Shown in pieces: positions 15,172 through 23,261 of a stretch of DNA of 42,222 nt. The stretch's first letter is position 1; every line of letters begins with the position of its first letter. Source of the stretch: Chloroflexota bacterium (lineage in GTDB: Bacteria; Chloroflexota; Dormibacteria; Dormibacterales; Dormibacteraceae); contig VBGR01000001.1 of assembly GCA_005880695.1 (NCBI GenBank), forward strand, positions 1 to 42,222, in the 5' to 3' direction. Under the pieces are notes generated by a model that worked only from the letters and a program-made list of their open reading frames with translations, had not been told where the DNA came from and made no database searches. The position numbers and the translations under genes were made by a program.

Positions 15172-15720
15172 GTGGCCCGGATCTTGCTGAATTTCGTCCT
15201 CCGGGACGTGGACGGCGATCCGTACCCCGCCAGCCGCCTCTACGGCCGGCCGACCGTCCTGGTCCTGCTGCGTCATCTCGGCTGTCTCTTCTGCCAGCAG
15301 CACCTGAGCGAGCTCCGTCCTCATGTCGCCGAGATCGAAAACGCCGGCGGCCGGATTGCCGTGATCTCCTTCGCGCCCCCGCAGCACCTGGCTGGATTCG
15401 CCGCGGCGCTCGGGCATCCATACCTCTGGCTCTCGGACCCCGAGCGGGCGAGCTACCAGGCGATGGCGGTCGGCCGCGGCGGCTTGCTGAACCCTTTCAG
15501 CCCAGCCGACATCTGGCGCTCCCTGACCGGCCTCCTCCGGGGCAAGCCCTGGATCCCCCAGCAAGCCGACGTCTGGCAGCTGGGCGCCGACTTCGTGTTC
15601 GACAGCCAGGGCCGCCTGACGATGGCGCATCGCTGCCGGTCGAGCCACGACCGGCCGCCCGTCGCCGAGGTGATGAAGGCCTTCCGCGCAGCCGTCCCAG
15701 TCGCCGCCTCCCTGCCCTAG
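15172..15720 (+). CDS. PRXL2/AhpC-TSA_2-like thioredoxin-fold protein
   Basis: A 182-residue cytosolic protein of the peroxiredoxin-like 2 type. The fold begins with an FVLRDVDGD strand, then VLVLLRHLGCLFCQQH carries C38 and C41 as a CxxC motif in the peroxidatic position. A conserved region (ISFAPPQHLAGFAA, YLWLSDPERASYQAM) follows, then the GADFVFDSQGRL strand pair and a final HDRPPV. Members are presumed thiol oxidoreductases; the electron donor is unknown. The GTG start lies 9 nt behind a TAGCCT box shared with the divergent c-di-GMP gene, so the two may respond together. Confidence 0.8.
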   Translation: MARILLNFVLRDVDGDPYPASRLYGRPTVLVLLRHLGCLFCQQHLSELRPHVAEIENAGGRIAVISFAPPQHLAGFAAALGHPYLWLSDPERASYQAMAVGRGGLLNPFSPADIWRSLTGLLRGKPWIPQQADVWQLGADFVFDSQGRLTMAHRCRSSHDRPPVAEVMKAFRAAVPVAASLP

Positions 15721-15748
15721 CTCGGCGTCCGCGTCAAGCGGCGAAGCT

Positions 15749-15754
15749 TATATT
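15749..15754 (+). promoter_or_regulatory. Weak candidate -10 box TATATT
   Basis: TATATT lies in an AT-rich patch between the stop at 15720 and the GTG at 15776, 21 nt before that start. No convincing -35 element. It would give a leader of about 14 nt. Confidence 0.3.
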
Positions 15755-15775
15755 GGAATTATCACTACTGACCGA

Positions 15776-16249
15776 GTGGAGACGCCCCGGCCCGGGGTCT
15801 TGGGAACCTTCGCGGACCGGGCCGCCGCGGAGGCTGCCGTGCAGGCGCTGGAGGGCGCCGGCTTCACGCCGGAGGAGATCGGCTTCCTGGCGCCTGAGAC
15901 TCCTCGCGACACGCCCGCGGACGCGCATCCGCTCGCGGGGGTGGCGGTCGGCGCCGCCACGGGCAGCGTCGTCGCCGGCTTGCTCGCCGGCCTGACGGCG
16001 ATCACCCTCGCCGGCGTCGGCCCCTTCGTCGCGGGCGGCGTGCTGGGAGCGATCATCATCGGCGCCAGCGTCGGCAGCGTCAGCGGCGGGATGATCGGCG
16101 GCGTGATCGGGTCTCACCTCGGCCAGGAGCCGCCGCCGGACTTCGAGGAGCAGCTGCGCAGCGGCCGCGCGATCGTCACCGTTGAAGGCGACCGGCTGGA
16201 CGAGGCCCGCCGGATCCTGGAAGAAAGCGGCGCCCTCCGGATCAGCTGA
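15776..16249 (+). CDS. General stress protein, YflT-like domain with glycine-zipper membrane segments
   Basis: A 157-residue protein. Residues 5-50 look like the N-terminal YflT fold found in general stress proteins (GVLGTFADRAAAEAAVQAL, GFTPEEIGFLAPE). The middle is a Gly/Ala-rich hydrophobic region (about 55-125) with several GxxxG-type repeats, compatible with two membrane hairpins. The C-terminal part (SGRAIVTVEGDRLDEARRIL) is the usual second alpha/beta element. Such proteins are induced by heat, salt or desiccation in other bacteria; the biochemical role is not known. GTG start; no good Shine-Dalgarno. Confidence 0.7.
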   Translation: METPRPGVLGTFADRAAAEAAVQALEGAGFTPEEIGFLAPETPRDTPADAHPLAGVAVGAATGSVVAGLLAGLTAITLAGVGPFVAGGVLGAIIIGASVGSVSGGMIGGVIGSHLGQEPPPDFEEQLRSGRAIVTVEGDRLDEARRILEESGALRIS

Positions 16250-16264
16250 TCCCGGCGCGCGCTC

Positions 16265-17122
16265 CTAGAGGCGCCAGGTCCTGACCGCGTTCCCCGCGAA
16301 GAGCGCGTCGAGTTGCTCCGGGCTGCCCGGCGGGAGTGATTCGAGCACCAGATCGAGCCAGTCGCGGTAACCGATCACTGTCGTCGAGACCGGCCAGTTG
16401 CTGCCGAAGATGACCCGCTCCCAGCCGAAGACGCGGACCGCATGCCGGATGATCGGCGCCATCGCCGCCGGGTCGAGCGGCGGGTCCTCCGGGGTCTGCA
16501 CGACGACCGACACCTTGCACCGCACATTCGGGCGCTCGGCGAGCTCGGCCAGCTCCGCCTCCCAGACCGGCTGGGGCTGGCGGCCGACCTCGGGCTTTCC
16601 GAGGTGGTCGAGCACGATCGTGGTTTCGCGACACTCCTTGGCCAGCTCGACGACGCCCTCCAGCTGGAAGTGCTTGACGCAGACTTCGCCGACCAGGCCG
16701 AGACGTCCGAGCTCGCGGAAGCCGTCGATCATGGGCGGTCGCGCTACATATCCGGGGTCCGGGTGAAACTGGGTGCCGCGCCTGATCCCGCGCACCAGGC
16801 GGACCTCCCGCAGCAGGGCGAGCTCGCCGCGCCGGGCCGGATCCTCGAGCAGGTTCCCGGCGACCAGGCCGCGCAGCCTCGGCTCGGGGATCGCAACCGA
16901 GGTCACGAAGGCAGCTTCAGCCACACCGTCGATCTCGTCCCGAACCTGGACCATGAGCCCGCCCTTGACCGGCAACCCATGCCAGGCCGCTTCGAAGTCG
17001 GGCCAGAGGAAGTCCCGCTGGAGCTCCCCGGCCGAAAGGAGTCCGGCGTTCGGCACGTCAGCCCGCCGGAAGAGGTGGAAGTGGCTGTCGACGATGCTCG
17101 CGGGGAGCGCTGGCGCGCTCAC
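16265..17122 (-). CDS. Amidohydrolase family 2 (COG3618, lactonase-like)
   Basis: A 285-residue TIM-barrel metal hydrolase. The N-terminal metal motif is SIVDSHFHLF, a middle His is in VCVKHFQLEG, another in IVLDHLGKPEV, and the late Asp/Asn position is in VIFGSNWPVS. These match COG3618, which includes L-fuconolactonase and 2-pyrone-4,6-dicarboxylate lactonase; in this subfamily the late motif is often FGSDWP, and here Asp is replaced by Asn, as in some relatives. The GTG start overlaps the stop of the ABC permease gene by four bases, so it is the last gene of the exporter operon. The substrate is probably a lactone; which one is unknown. Confidence 0.82.
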   Translation of the reverse strand: MSAPALPASIVDSHFHLFRRADVPNAGLLSAGELQRDFLWPDFEAAWHGLPVKGGLMVQVRDEIDGVAEAAFVTSVAIPEPRLRGLVAGNLLEDPARRGELALLREVRLVRGIRRGTQFHPDPGYVARPPMIDGFRELGRLGLVGEVCVKHFQLEGVVELAKECRETTIVLDHLGKPEVGRQPQPVWEAELAELAERPNVRCKVSVVVQTPEDPPLDPAAMAPIIRHAVRVFGWERVIFGSNWPVSTTVIGYRDWLDLVLESLPPGSPEQLDALFAGNAVRTWRL

Positions 17123-17973
17123 CAGTTGGATTCCATGTCGATGTAGCCCCGGCGGCGCGCCATGCGATCGCTGATGAGGTAGGTGAAATAGCCCAGCACC
17201 AGCGTTCCGGCCACGGCCAGCACCAGGCGCCCCAGCACCTCGCCGTCGGAGAGCTGCGGGAACATCTCGTAGACCCGCCCATGGAGGATTGCGCGCCGGC
17301 AGAGTTCGAGCCAGTAGCCGAGCGGCGAGAGGGCGGCCAGCCAGGCCAGAGGTCCCGGCAAGAGCGAGATCGGGAAGATGGCGCCGGAGAAGAGGTAGAG
17401 GAACTGGGCCATGATCTCCCCGTAGCCATGCGAGTCGCGGCCGGCCAGCAGCACCATGCTGAGCGTGACCGAGAAGGCCATGATCGCGACGAAGGCCAGG
17501 AGGCAGGCCACCACCAGCAGCGGGTAGTCGATCGCCAGCGCGTTGATGGGCAGCCCGAGCGCGAAGGTCCCCACCACCAGCACGATGACGACCGACGCCG
17601 AGGCGCTCGCCAGTTTGGAGGTCGCCCGGCCCACCAGGAAGATCGGGAAGTCGAGCGGAGCCAGGTAGGTGTACTTGAGGACGTGATAGCGGCCGCGGTC
17701 CTCCAGGATCCCGGTCGCGAACTCCGAGACACCCTCCTGGATGAAGGACCAGAACGCGGTCCCGATGATCAGGAAGGCGAGGTAGGGCCGGGCGGCGGCG
17801 CTGTTGTGGGTGATGACCGCGTACATGACGGCCAGGATCAGCGCCATCGAGATCGGCCGCAGGACCGAGTAGACGATGAAGAGGAGCGGCCGGGTCCAGT
17901 TGCTGGAGATCGCCCAGCCGAGGCGGACCGCGGCCCAGTAGCCCTGCCAACCGCGGGCGATGGCTACTCCCAT
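17119..17973 (-). CDS. ABC-2 type exporter permease (second subunit)
   Basis: A 284-residue membrane protein with six hydrophobic segments, at about 28-55, 65-85, 115-140, 145-170, 180-205 and 240-262, in the ABC-2 pattern. ISLLPGPLAWLAALSPLGYW is the typical loop before the last helix. It overlaps the upstream permease gene by 10 bp and the downstream amidohydrolase gene by four. With the ATPase and other permease it should form a heteromeric exporter. Substrate unknown: drugs, lipids or polysaccharides are all handled by this family. Confidence 0.85.
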   Translation of the reverse strand: MGVAIARGWQGYWAAVRLGWAISSNWTRPLLFIVYSVLRPISMALILAVMYAVITHNSAAARPYLAFLIIGTAFWSFIQEGVSEFATGILEDRGRYHVLKYTYLAPLDFPIFLVGRATSKLASASASVVIVLVVGTFALGLPINALAIDYPLLVVACLLAFVAIMAFSVTLSMVLLAGRDSHGYGEIMAQFLYLFSGAIFPISLLPGPLAWLAALSPLGYWLELCRRAILHGRVYEMFPQLSDGEVLGRLVLAVAGTLVLGYFTYLISDRMARRRGYIDMESNW

Positions 17974-18782
17974 CGGGTCACCAGCTTCCCCTCGCTGCGC
18001 GCCCTGGTCTCCAGGAAGCGCAGGGCCACGCCGGCCAGGACCGCGTAGAGCGGGACCTGGATGGCCACGATGGTCGTCTCCAGTCCGACCGGGATGAAGA
18101 CGGGCGTCCCTGGCAGCAGCAGCTGCCGCATGGCGTCAAGGCCCAGGGTCATCGGGACGAGCGAGGCGCCACCGGCGACGTAGGACCCGAGCGCGCGAAC
18201 CGGGAAGTAGAGCCCGGAGAGGAAGTTGACCGGCTCCTGCAGGGCGGTCGCAAGGTGCCATGCCTCGCGCCCATAGAAGAGGAAGAGGCTGGCCAGGAGC
18301 ATGCCCAGGCAGTAGAGCGCCGCCAGCGTGAGCAGGAAGACCCCGATCGCGGCCAGGGCCCCGCCGGAGGCGTAGCTGATCCCGAAGAGAAGTGAGCCGG
18401 CGACCAGGATGACGCCGGCGCGGATAGTCGTCGTGATCATGGAACCGACCGCCATGCCGAGCAGCACGGCTTCGAAGGTCGTCGGCGCGATCGTGTAGAG
18501 CTCGAGCGTCCCGTTGCCGCGGTCCCACGAGAACTGCGTCGCCATGCTCCAGAGCACGTTCTGCCAGAAAGCCAGCATGGCGCCGCCCATGACCACAAAG
18601 CCGAGGTACTGACGGGGGGCGTGCAGCCCCTGATAGACCAGGACCATGGCAAGGGAGCCGACGATCGGGAAGGCCATGTCGAAGAAGATCCAGGCCACCT
18701 GCCGCCAGGTGGCGATGACGCGCGGGTAAGCGCGGGCGACGACAGTCTTGAAGAAGATGCGCAGCGGCGAGTACTGCGTCAT
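17964..18782 (-). CDS. ABC-2 type exporter permease (first subunit)
   Basis: A 272-residue permease with six membrane segments and a cytosolic N-terminal amphipathic stretch (KTVVARAYPRVIATWRQVAW). The region WSMATQFSWDRGNGTLELYTIAP is typical of ABC-2 permeases of the NodJ/DrrB group. The ATG start overlaps the TGA of the ATPase gene (ATGA), so ATPase and permease are coupled. It pairs with the permease gene that follows. Confidence 0.86.
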   Translation of the reverse strand: MTQYSPLRIFFKTVVARAYPRVIATWRQVAWIFFDMAFPIVGSLAMVLVYQGLHAPRQYLGFVVMGGAMLAFWQNVLWSMATQFSWDRGNGTLELYTIAPTTFEAVLLGMAVGSMITTTIRAGVILVAGSLLFGISYASGGALAAIGVFLLTLAALYCLGMLLASLFLFYGREAWHLATALQEPVNFLSGLYFPVRALGSYVAGGASLVPMTLGLDAMRQLLLPGTPVFIPVGLETTIVAIQVPLYAVLAGVALRFLETRARSEGKLVTRWE

Positions 18783-19798
18783 GCGCCGTTCTCGGCGCTG
18801 TCCTCTTCGTGGAGGCTGCGCCCCACCAGCTTGACGAAGGCGTCCTCCAGCGTGGGCTGGCGCCTGATCAGGCCGGTGACCCGGCGGCCGGAGCCTTCGA
18901 CGGTCGAGAGGACACGAGGCAGGACCGCGTCGTCGGCCAGCAGGAGGCTGAACCTGTCGATGCCGTCCTCTTCGCGTGCGCTGGCAGCGCCGACGCCTTC
19001 GACCGCGCGGAGGGCGTCGAGCAGAGGGCGGCCGGGCTCCAGCTGGAGATCGACGATCACGTCCTCGTCCACCTGCTGCTTCAGCGCCTGGGGAGTGCCG
19101 TGAGCGATCACCTCGCCCCGGTTCACGATCGCGACCCGATCGCAGAGCTCGTCGGCCTCCTGCATGTAGTGCGTCGTCAGGATCACCGTCCGGGTCGGAT
19201 CCTCCCGCATCCAGCGCCGGACCTCGGTGCGGACGTCGCGGGCGGCGCCCACGTCGAGGGCGACGGTCGGCTCGTCCAGGAAAATGACGCGTGGGTCGGT
19301 CATCAGACCGCGCACGAGGCTCATCTTTTGACGCATACCGCTGGAGAGGCCGGTGATCTTGCGGTTGGCCACCTCGGCGAGGCCCAGCCGCTCCAAGAGC
19401 TCGTCGATGCGGCTGCGCGCCGCGGATGAGCTCATGCCGTAGAGCTGGCTGAAGAGCCAGAGCTGCTCGCGGACCCGCAAGAGGCCGTAGCCGGCGTTCT
19501 CTCCGCCCGACACCATCGAGATCCGGTGACGCAGCGCGCGGTAATCCGTCACGACGTCGAGCCCGTCGACCCAGGCCTGCCCAGAACTCGGCAGGAGGAG
19601 CGTGACCAGGATCTTGATCAGCGTCGTCTTGCCGGCGCCGTTCGGGCCGAGCACGCCGAAGAGCTCGCCCTGGTTAACGCTCAGGTCGACGCCCTGGAGG
19701 GCGACCACGACGTCCTTGCGCGATTTGTAGACGCGGCCGAGCTGCCGAGTTTCGACTGCAGGGCGTGACGAATTGGAGGAGGGAGAGGTGCCCGCCAC
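18779..19798 (-). CDS. ABC exporter ATP-binding protein (DrrA/NatA-like)
   Basis: A 339-residue ATPase. The Walker A motif is at 51-59 (GPNGAGKTT), the signature is LSSGMRQKMSL near 148, Walker B is VIFLDEPTVAL, and the switch His is in ILTTHYMQEADEL. The C-terminal 80 residues form the accessory domain common in DrrA-type exporters. The start is a GTG at 19798, supported by a TAGAAT box 10 nt upstream; there is no Shine-Dalgarno. First gene of a four-gene operon: ATPase, two permeases, amidohydrolase. Confidence 0.9.
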   Translation of the reverse strand: MAGTSPSSNSSRPAVETRQLGRVYKSRKDVVVALQGVDLSVNQGELFGVLGPNGAGKTTLIKILVTLLLPSSGQAWVDGLDVVTDYRALRHRISMVSGGENAGYGLLRVREQLWLFSQLYGMSSSAARSRIDELLERLGLAEVANRKITGLSSGMRQKMSLVRGLMTDPRVIFLDEPTVALDVGAARDVRTEVRRWMREDPTRTVILTTHYMQEADELCDRVAIVNRGEVIAHGTPQALKQQVDEDVIVDLQLEPGRPLLDALRAVEGVGAASAREEDGIDRFSLLLADDAVLPRVLSTVEGSGRRVTGLIRRQPTLEDAFVKLVGRSLHEEDSAENGA

Positions 19799-19808
19799 GG
19801 CAACCGAA

Positions 19809-19814
19809 ATTCTA
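19809..19814 (-). promoter_or_regulatory. Candidate -10 box TAGAAT of the exporter operon
   Basis: TAGAAT on the minus strand ends 10 nt before the GTG of the ATPase gene, a near-consensus box compatible with leaderless transcription. No good -35. Confidence 0.5.
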
Positions 19815-19842
19815 AACGAGCCGGGAGATCGAGTTGGCTCTT

Positions 19843-20952
19843 TTAATGCAGCGGTTTCGGGTCGAGGAAGTCGCGGATCAGCCGGTTGGTGGCTTCCGGC
19901 AGCTCGTATTGCGGCACGTGACCGCAGTCCTTCAAGACCACGGAGCGCGAATGGGGGAGGGCTGCGGCAATCGCGCGGCCGTGCGCCGGCGGCACCAGCG
20001 GGTCATGGTCGCCCCAAACAAAGAGGGCGGGCGCGCTGACCGATTGCAGCCGGTTCCAGTAGCCGAGGTCGCCGTGCGGCTCCTCCAGGTAGATCTCGCG
20101 CAGGGAGGAGAAGAAGGCAACCCGGGCGCCGGGGTCGCGGAAGACCCGCACGAACTCGTCGGCGGCGGCCTCGAGCCACTCGTCAGGCATCCGGGAGGGC
20201 TTGGCGAAGAGGCCGCGCAGCGCGAAGAGCGCTTCCGCCCTCAGCATCGGGATGGGAATGGCGGCCAGCTCGGGCCGGAGCAGGCGAACAAGCGGCACCA
20301 GCTGGCGCAGGCGGTGGACGATCGGCGCCGCCGCCAGGAGAACCAGGCGGTCGACGCGCTCGGGCGCCTTCATCGCGACCTCCAGTGCGACCCGGGCGCC
20401 GAGGGAGTTGCCGACCAGGTGGACGCGGTCCAGGCCGAGGGTGTTTAGCAGGGCCACCACCCAGTCGCCATAGAACGCCGCGTCGTAGCGCCGGATCGGC
20501 TTTCCGGAGTCGCCGTGGCCGGGCAGGTCGGGCGCGATCACGTGGTGGTCGGTGGAGAGGTCCCACAGGGTGGGCAGGAAGGAGACATTGGTGCCGCCAA
20601 GGCCGTGCAGAAGGAGGATGGGGGTGCCCGTCCCGGCTTCCAGGTAGAAGGTGTCCACCCCGCCGGCCCGGATCCGGTCGGCCCGCGGCGAGCGGCGATG
20701 GCGGTGGCCGTTGCCGAAGGCGGTCTCCAGCTGGACGGCGAGGGCAAGACTGCCCCGGACGTGAATGTGACCGTCGAGAAAGGCTTTAAGGCCCGGACGG
20801 CGGCCGTCCAGGATGGCGGCGAGAGTGTCGGCATCGCCGGTGACCTCGGCGGAGGAACGCCCCTGCCGGGCCCTGAGGATCCAGGAATGCCCATGGACTT
20901 CTATTGCGAGTGCGCTGGCTGAGGCCATTTCAAGAACGGCGGGGTTACGCAT
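19843..20952 (-). CDS. SCP2-like domain fused to an alpha/beta hydrolase
   Basis: A 369-residue protein. Residues 8-80 resemble a sterol-carrier (SCP2) lipid-binding domain: a strand with IEVHGHSWILRA, SAEVTGDADTLAAILDGR, and FLDGHIHVRGSLALAVQLE. From about residue 90 an alpha/beta hydrolase follows: oxyanion-loop HGLGG, nucleophile Ser in LVGNSLGARVAL, acid Asp in WGDHDPLVPP and the catalytic His in CGHVPQYE, all intact. The pairing suggests an esterase acting on hydrophobic esters presented by the lipid domain. The ATG at 20952 includes all of the SCP2-like part; the frame runs further upstream through the neighbouring gene, which is spurious. No Shine-Dalgarno is visible. Confidence 0.82.
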   Translation of the reverse strand: MRNPAVLEMASASALAIEVHGHSWILRARQGRSSAEVTGDADTLAAILDGRRPGLKAFLDGHIHVRGSLALAVQLETAFGNGHRHRRSPRADRIRAGGVDTFYLEAGTGTPILLLHGLGGTNVSFLPTLWDLSTDHHVIAPDLPGHGDSGKPIRRYDAAFYGDWVVALLNTLGLDRVHLVGNSLGARVALEVAMKAPERVDRLVLLAAAPIVHRLRQLVPLVRLLRPELAAIPIPMLRAEALFALRGLFAKPSRMPDEWLEAAADEFVRVFRDPGARVAFFSSLREIYLEEPHGDLGYWNRLQSVSAPALFVWGDHDPLVPPAHGRAIAAALPHSRSVVLKDCGHVPQYELPEATNRLIRDFLDPKPLH

Positions 20953-21001
20953 TAATTTACGGCTAAACCGGCCAAAGTGGGCGGCCGAATTTTTGTAGCT
21001 G

Positions 21002-22138
21002 CTACCCAGGCGTTCGCCAGGCGAGCCTCGCGGCCGCCATCCAGGAGGGCGGCTCCTGGCCGTCCAGCAGCAGCCCGACGAGCCGCCGGGCGGCGTTGAA
21101 AGCGAAGCCCAGCCCGTGTCCGGTGTACCCGCCGCAGACGAAGAGTCCCGACCGGCCGGGCACCGGACCGACCAGGGGCAGGGAGTCGGGCGTGAATCCC
21201 ATGATGCCCGCCCAGCGATGCGTGACCGGCGCCTCGACGCCCATCGCCTGCAGGTGACGCTCGAGATGGTTCTGGATGCGGTCGCTGGGCTCCTCGACGT
21301 AGCCGACCTCCTCCTCCGGCGCGAGGTTCCGGAAGCCGCCCAGCAGCAAACGGCCGTCCGCCAGCTGCCGCCAGTAGCGATAACCCCAGTCCGAATAGGT
21401 GGGACGGTCGACAAGAAGCTCACCCGCGGGCGCCGTCGCCAGCATCTGGGCGCGGACCGGCCGGATCGGGGCCGCCGCCAGGAGCTGGGGCGTGTAAGCG
21501 TTGGTGGCCAGGACCACCGTCGCCGCCTGGAGGTCCCCCCGACTGGTCTCCACGCCACCTGCGCCGAGGCTCGTGACCTCGCAACCTTCGATCACCTGGC
21601 CACCCTGTGCCAGGGCGTCTACCGCGGCGGCCGGGTCGAGCTCCCCATCGCGCGGGTTGAGCAAGCGGCCGGCTCGGTATTCGGCCGGGAAGCCGTCCTC
21701 TTGCATCAGGCTGGCGGCTGCCTCCAGCTCCAGCTCTTCCTCCGCCGATGCGGCGAGCGTGTAAGCGCCGAGGCGCCGGTGACCGGCCGCCCCGGCCAGC
21801 GCCTCCGCCAGCCGGGCGTGGTTCTCGGCCGTGAACGCCCAGACCTCGCGCGCCACCGCGCGGCCGTGCTGGCGCACCGCCGCCGCATAGTTGGCCGCCG
21901 TACCTTCGAGCAGGAATCCCGCATTGCGGCCGCTGGCGCCGGCTGCCAGGTGGCGCCGCTCGAGCAACAGCGCGTCGATGTCCCGAGCGGCCAGTTCGCG
22001 GAGTAGGCTCACGCCGGTCATGCCGCCCCCGACGATCAGCACCTCGACCCGACGGGGCAGCCGGCGCCTCTTTACCGGCCTCGGACGGGGCCAGAAGGGC
22101 TGGCTGCTGGGTGTGGCCCTGCTGCTCTCTGCCTTCAA
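21002..22138 (-). CDS. DadA/GlyOx-like FAD-dependent oxidoreductase
   Basis: A D-amino-acid-oxidase-type flavoenzyme of up to 378 residues. The FAD-binding motif VLIVGGGMTG is near residue 33, followed by LLERRHLAAGASGRNAG, the typical GASGRNAG loop of the DAO family, and a C-terminal VCGGYTGHGLGFAFNAAR that closes the FAD site. The substrate is likely an amine or amino acid. The start is uncertain: the longest frame begins at a TTG (22138), and the only other usual start is a GTG at 22042, at the FAD motif itself. The TTG version carries the N-terminal SSQPFW-type lead-in common in relatives but overlaps the divergent gene. Confidence 0.82.
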   Translation of the reverse strand: MKAESSRATPSSQPFWPRPRPVKRRRLPRRVEVLIVGGGMTGVSLLRELAARDIDALLLERRHLAAGASGRNAGFLLEGTAANYAAAVRQHGRAVAREVWAFTAENHARLAEALAGAAGHRRLGAYTLAASAEEELELEAAASLMQEDGFPAEYRAGRLLNPRDGELDPAAAVDALAQGGQVIEGCEVTSLGAGGVETSRGDLQAATVVLATNAYTPQLLAAAPIRPVRAQMLATAPAGELLVDRPTYSDWGYRYWRQLADGRLLLGGFRNLAPEEEVGYVEEPSDRIQNHLERHLQAMGVEAPVTHRWAGIMGFTPDSLPLVGPVPGRSGLFVCGGYTGHGLGFAFNAARRLVGLLLDGQEPPSWMAAARLAWRTPG

Positions 22139-23261
22139 CGGCTACGAGGTGATCATCCACATCCTCCGCCGGCCCTTCCAGCCCGACTTCGCGGACTACT
22201 ACGTCGCCGCCTACATCGGCCGGACCGCCGGCTGGTCGCACGTCTACGACTTCGCGACCCAGCAGGCGCTGCTCGCTCACTTCGTCCCCGGCTGGCAGTG
22301 GCTGCCCTTCTGGAACCCGGCTCCGCTGGCGTGGCTGGCGCTCCCCTTCAGCTATCTCGACTTCTATCCAGCCTTCTACCTCTGGGAGATCCCGGTGGTG
22401 GGCGCCTGGGTGGCGGCCTGGTGGTTCCTGGCGCCCGGCACCAGGTTTGAGCGGGGCCTCCAGCTGGCCCTGCTGTTCGCCCTCTTTCCGGTCGCCTTCG
22501 GGATCTGGCTCGGCCAGCCGGTGTCGTTCGTGGCGGGGCTGCTGGGGCTTTCCTGGTGGCTGAACCGGCGCGGACAGCCGGCCTGGGCAGGCGTTGCGCT
22601 CGCCGCGGCCATGTGGATCAAGCCGCATCCGCTCGTCCTGGTGCCGTTCGTCCTGCTCCTGACCGGGCACTGGCGCTGGTTCTTGAGCTTCGCCGTGAGC
22701 GCCGTTGCCATCGGCGAGCTGGTCGTCATCTCGCTCTGGCCCGCCGGCATCGACCAGTTCGCGACCGCGCTCCACGCCGCGGCGATGTCGGAGCGCTGGG
22801 CGGACTACACGATCGCGGGCACGCTCGGCTTTGGCCCGCTGGCCAGCCTGACCCGCATCCTTTATGTGGCGCTCGCCCTGGCGGGGGCCTGGCGCTGGCG
22901 CAGTGCCGGACCGGAGATCCCGGTCGCGGCCGCGGTCGTCGGGTCGCTCGCCATCGCGCCCTACCTGCACCTCCAGGACCTGGCGCTCCTGGTCCCGGCC
23001 GGCTGGCTGGCGGCGCGGGCGCTGACCGGCGCCTGGCAGGCCCGCTTCGCGATCGCCGGCTGGCTGAGCGTGGAGCTGGCGGTCGGCATCGGCCGGCCGC
23101 TACTGGTCCTGGAGGCTCTCTGGCTGGCGTTCCTGCTGGTCGCTCCGCGGCGTCAGGTAGATCAGGACGCTGGACGCCAGGAAAGCGCCCGCAGTGAGCT
23201 CGAAGGCGAGGTTGTAGCCGCCAAGCCGGTCGTACAGGTAGCCGGCAAGGAAGGGTCCTAA
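22113..23261 (+). CDS. GT87-like polytopic membrane glycosyltransferase
   Basis: About 382 residues with nine or ten hydrophobic segments. PDFADYYVAAYIGRTAGWSHVYD after the first helix matches the catalytic loop of the DUF2029/GT87 polyprenol-phosphate mannosyltransferase family, and WIKPHPLVLVPFVLLL is another typical element. The start is unclear: GTG 22113 lies inside the first helix, and the next in-frame ATG (22020) would put the gene deep inside the divergent oxidoreductase. At the 3' end the last 40 residues are hydrophilic and read antisense through the end of the transporter gene, overlapping it by 162 bp. Both ends therefore look compressed; the body is convincing. Confidence 0.68.
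   Translation: MALLLSAFNGYEVIIHILRRPFQPDFADYYVAAYIGRTAGWSHVYDFATQQALLAHFVPGWQWLPFWNPAPLAWLALPFSYLDFYPAFYLWEIPVVGAWVAAWWFLAPGTRFERGLQLALLFALFPVAFGIWLGQPVSFVAGLLGLSWWLNRRGQPAWAGVALAAAMWIKPHPLVLVPFVLLLTGHWRWFLSFAVSAVAIGELVVISLWPAGIDQFATALHAAAMSERWADYTIAGTLGFGPLASLTRILYVALALAGAWRWRSAGPEIPVAAAVVGSLAIAPYLHLQDLALLVPAGWLAARALTGAWQARFAIAGWLSVELAVGIGRPLLVLEALWLAFLLVAPRRQVDQDAGRQESARSELEGEVVAAKPVVQVAGKEGS

Noticed and set aside
16239-16252. 14-bp perfect palindrome GGATCAGCTGATCC at the end of the stress-protein gene
   Set aside because: It has no loop, no T run and overlaps the stop codon; it is too short and unremarkable to call a terminator or operator.
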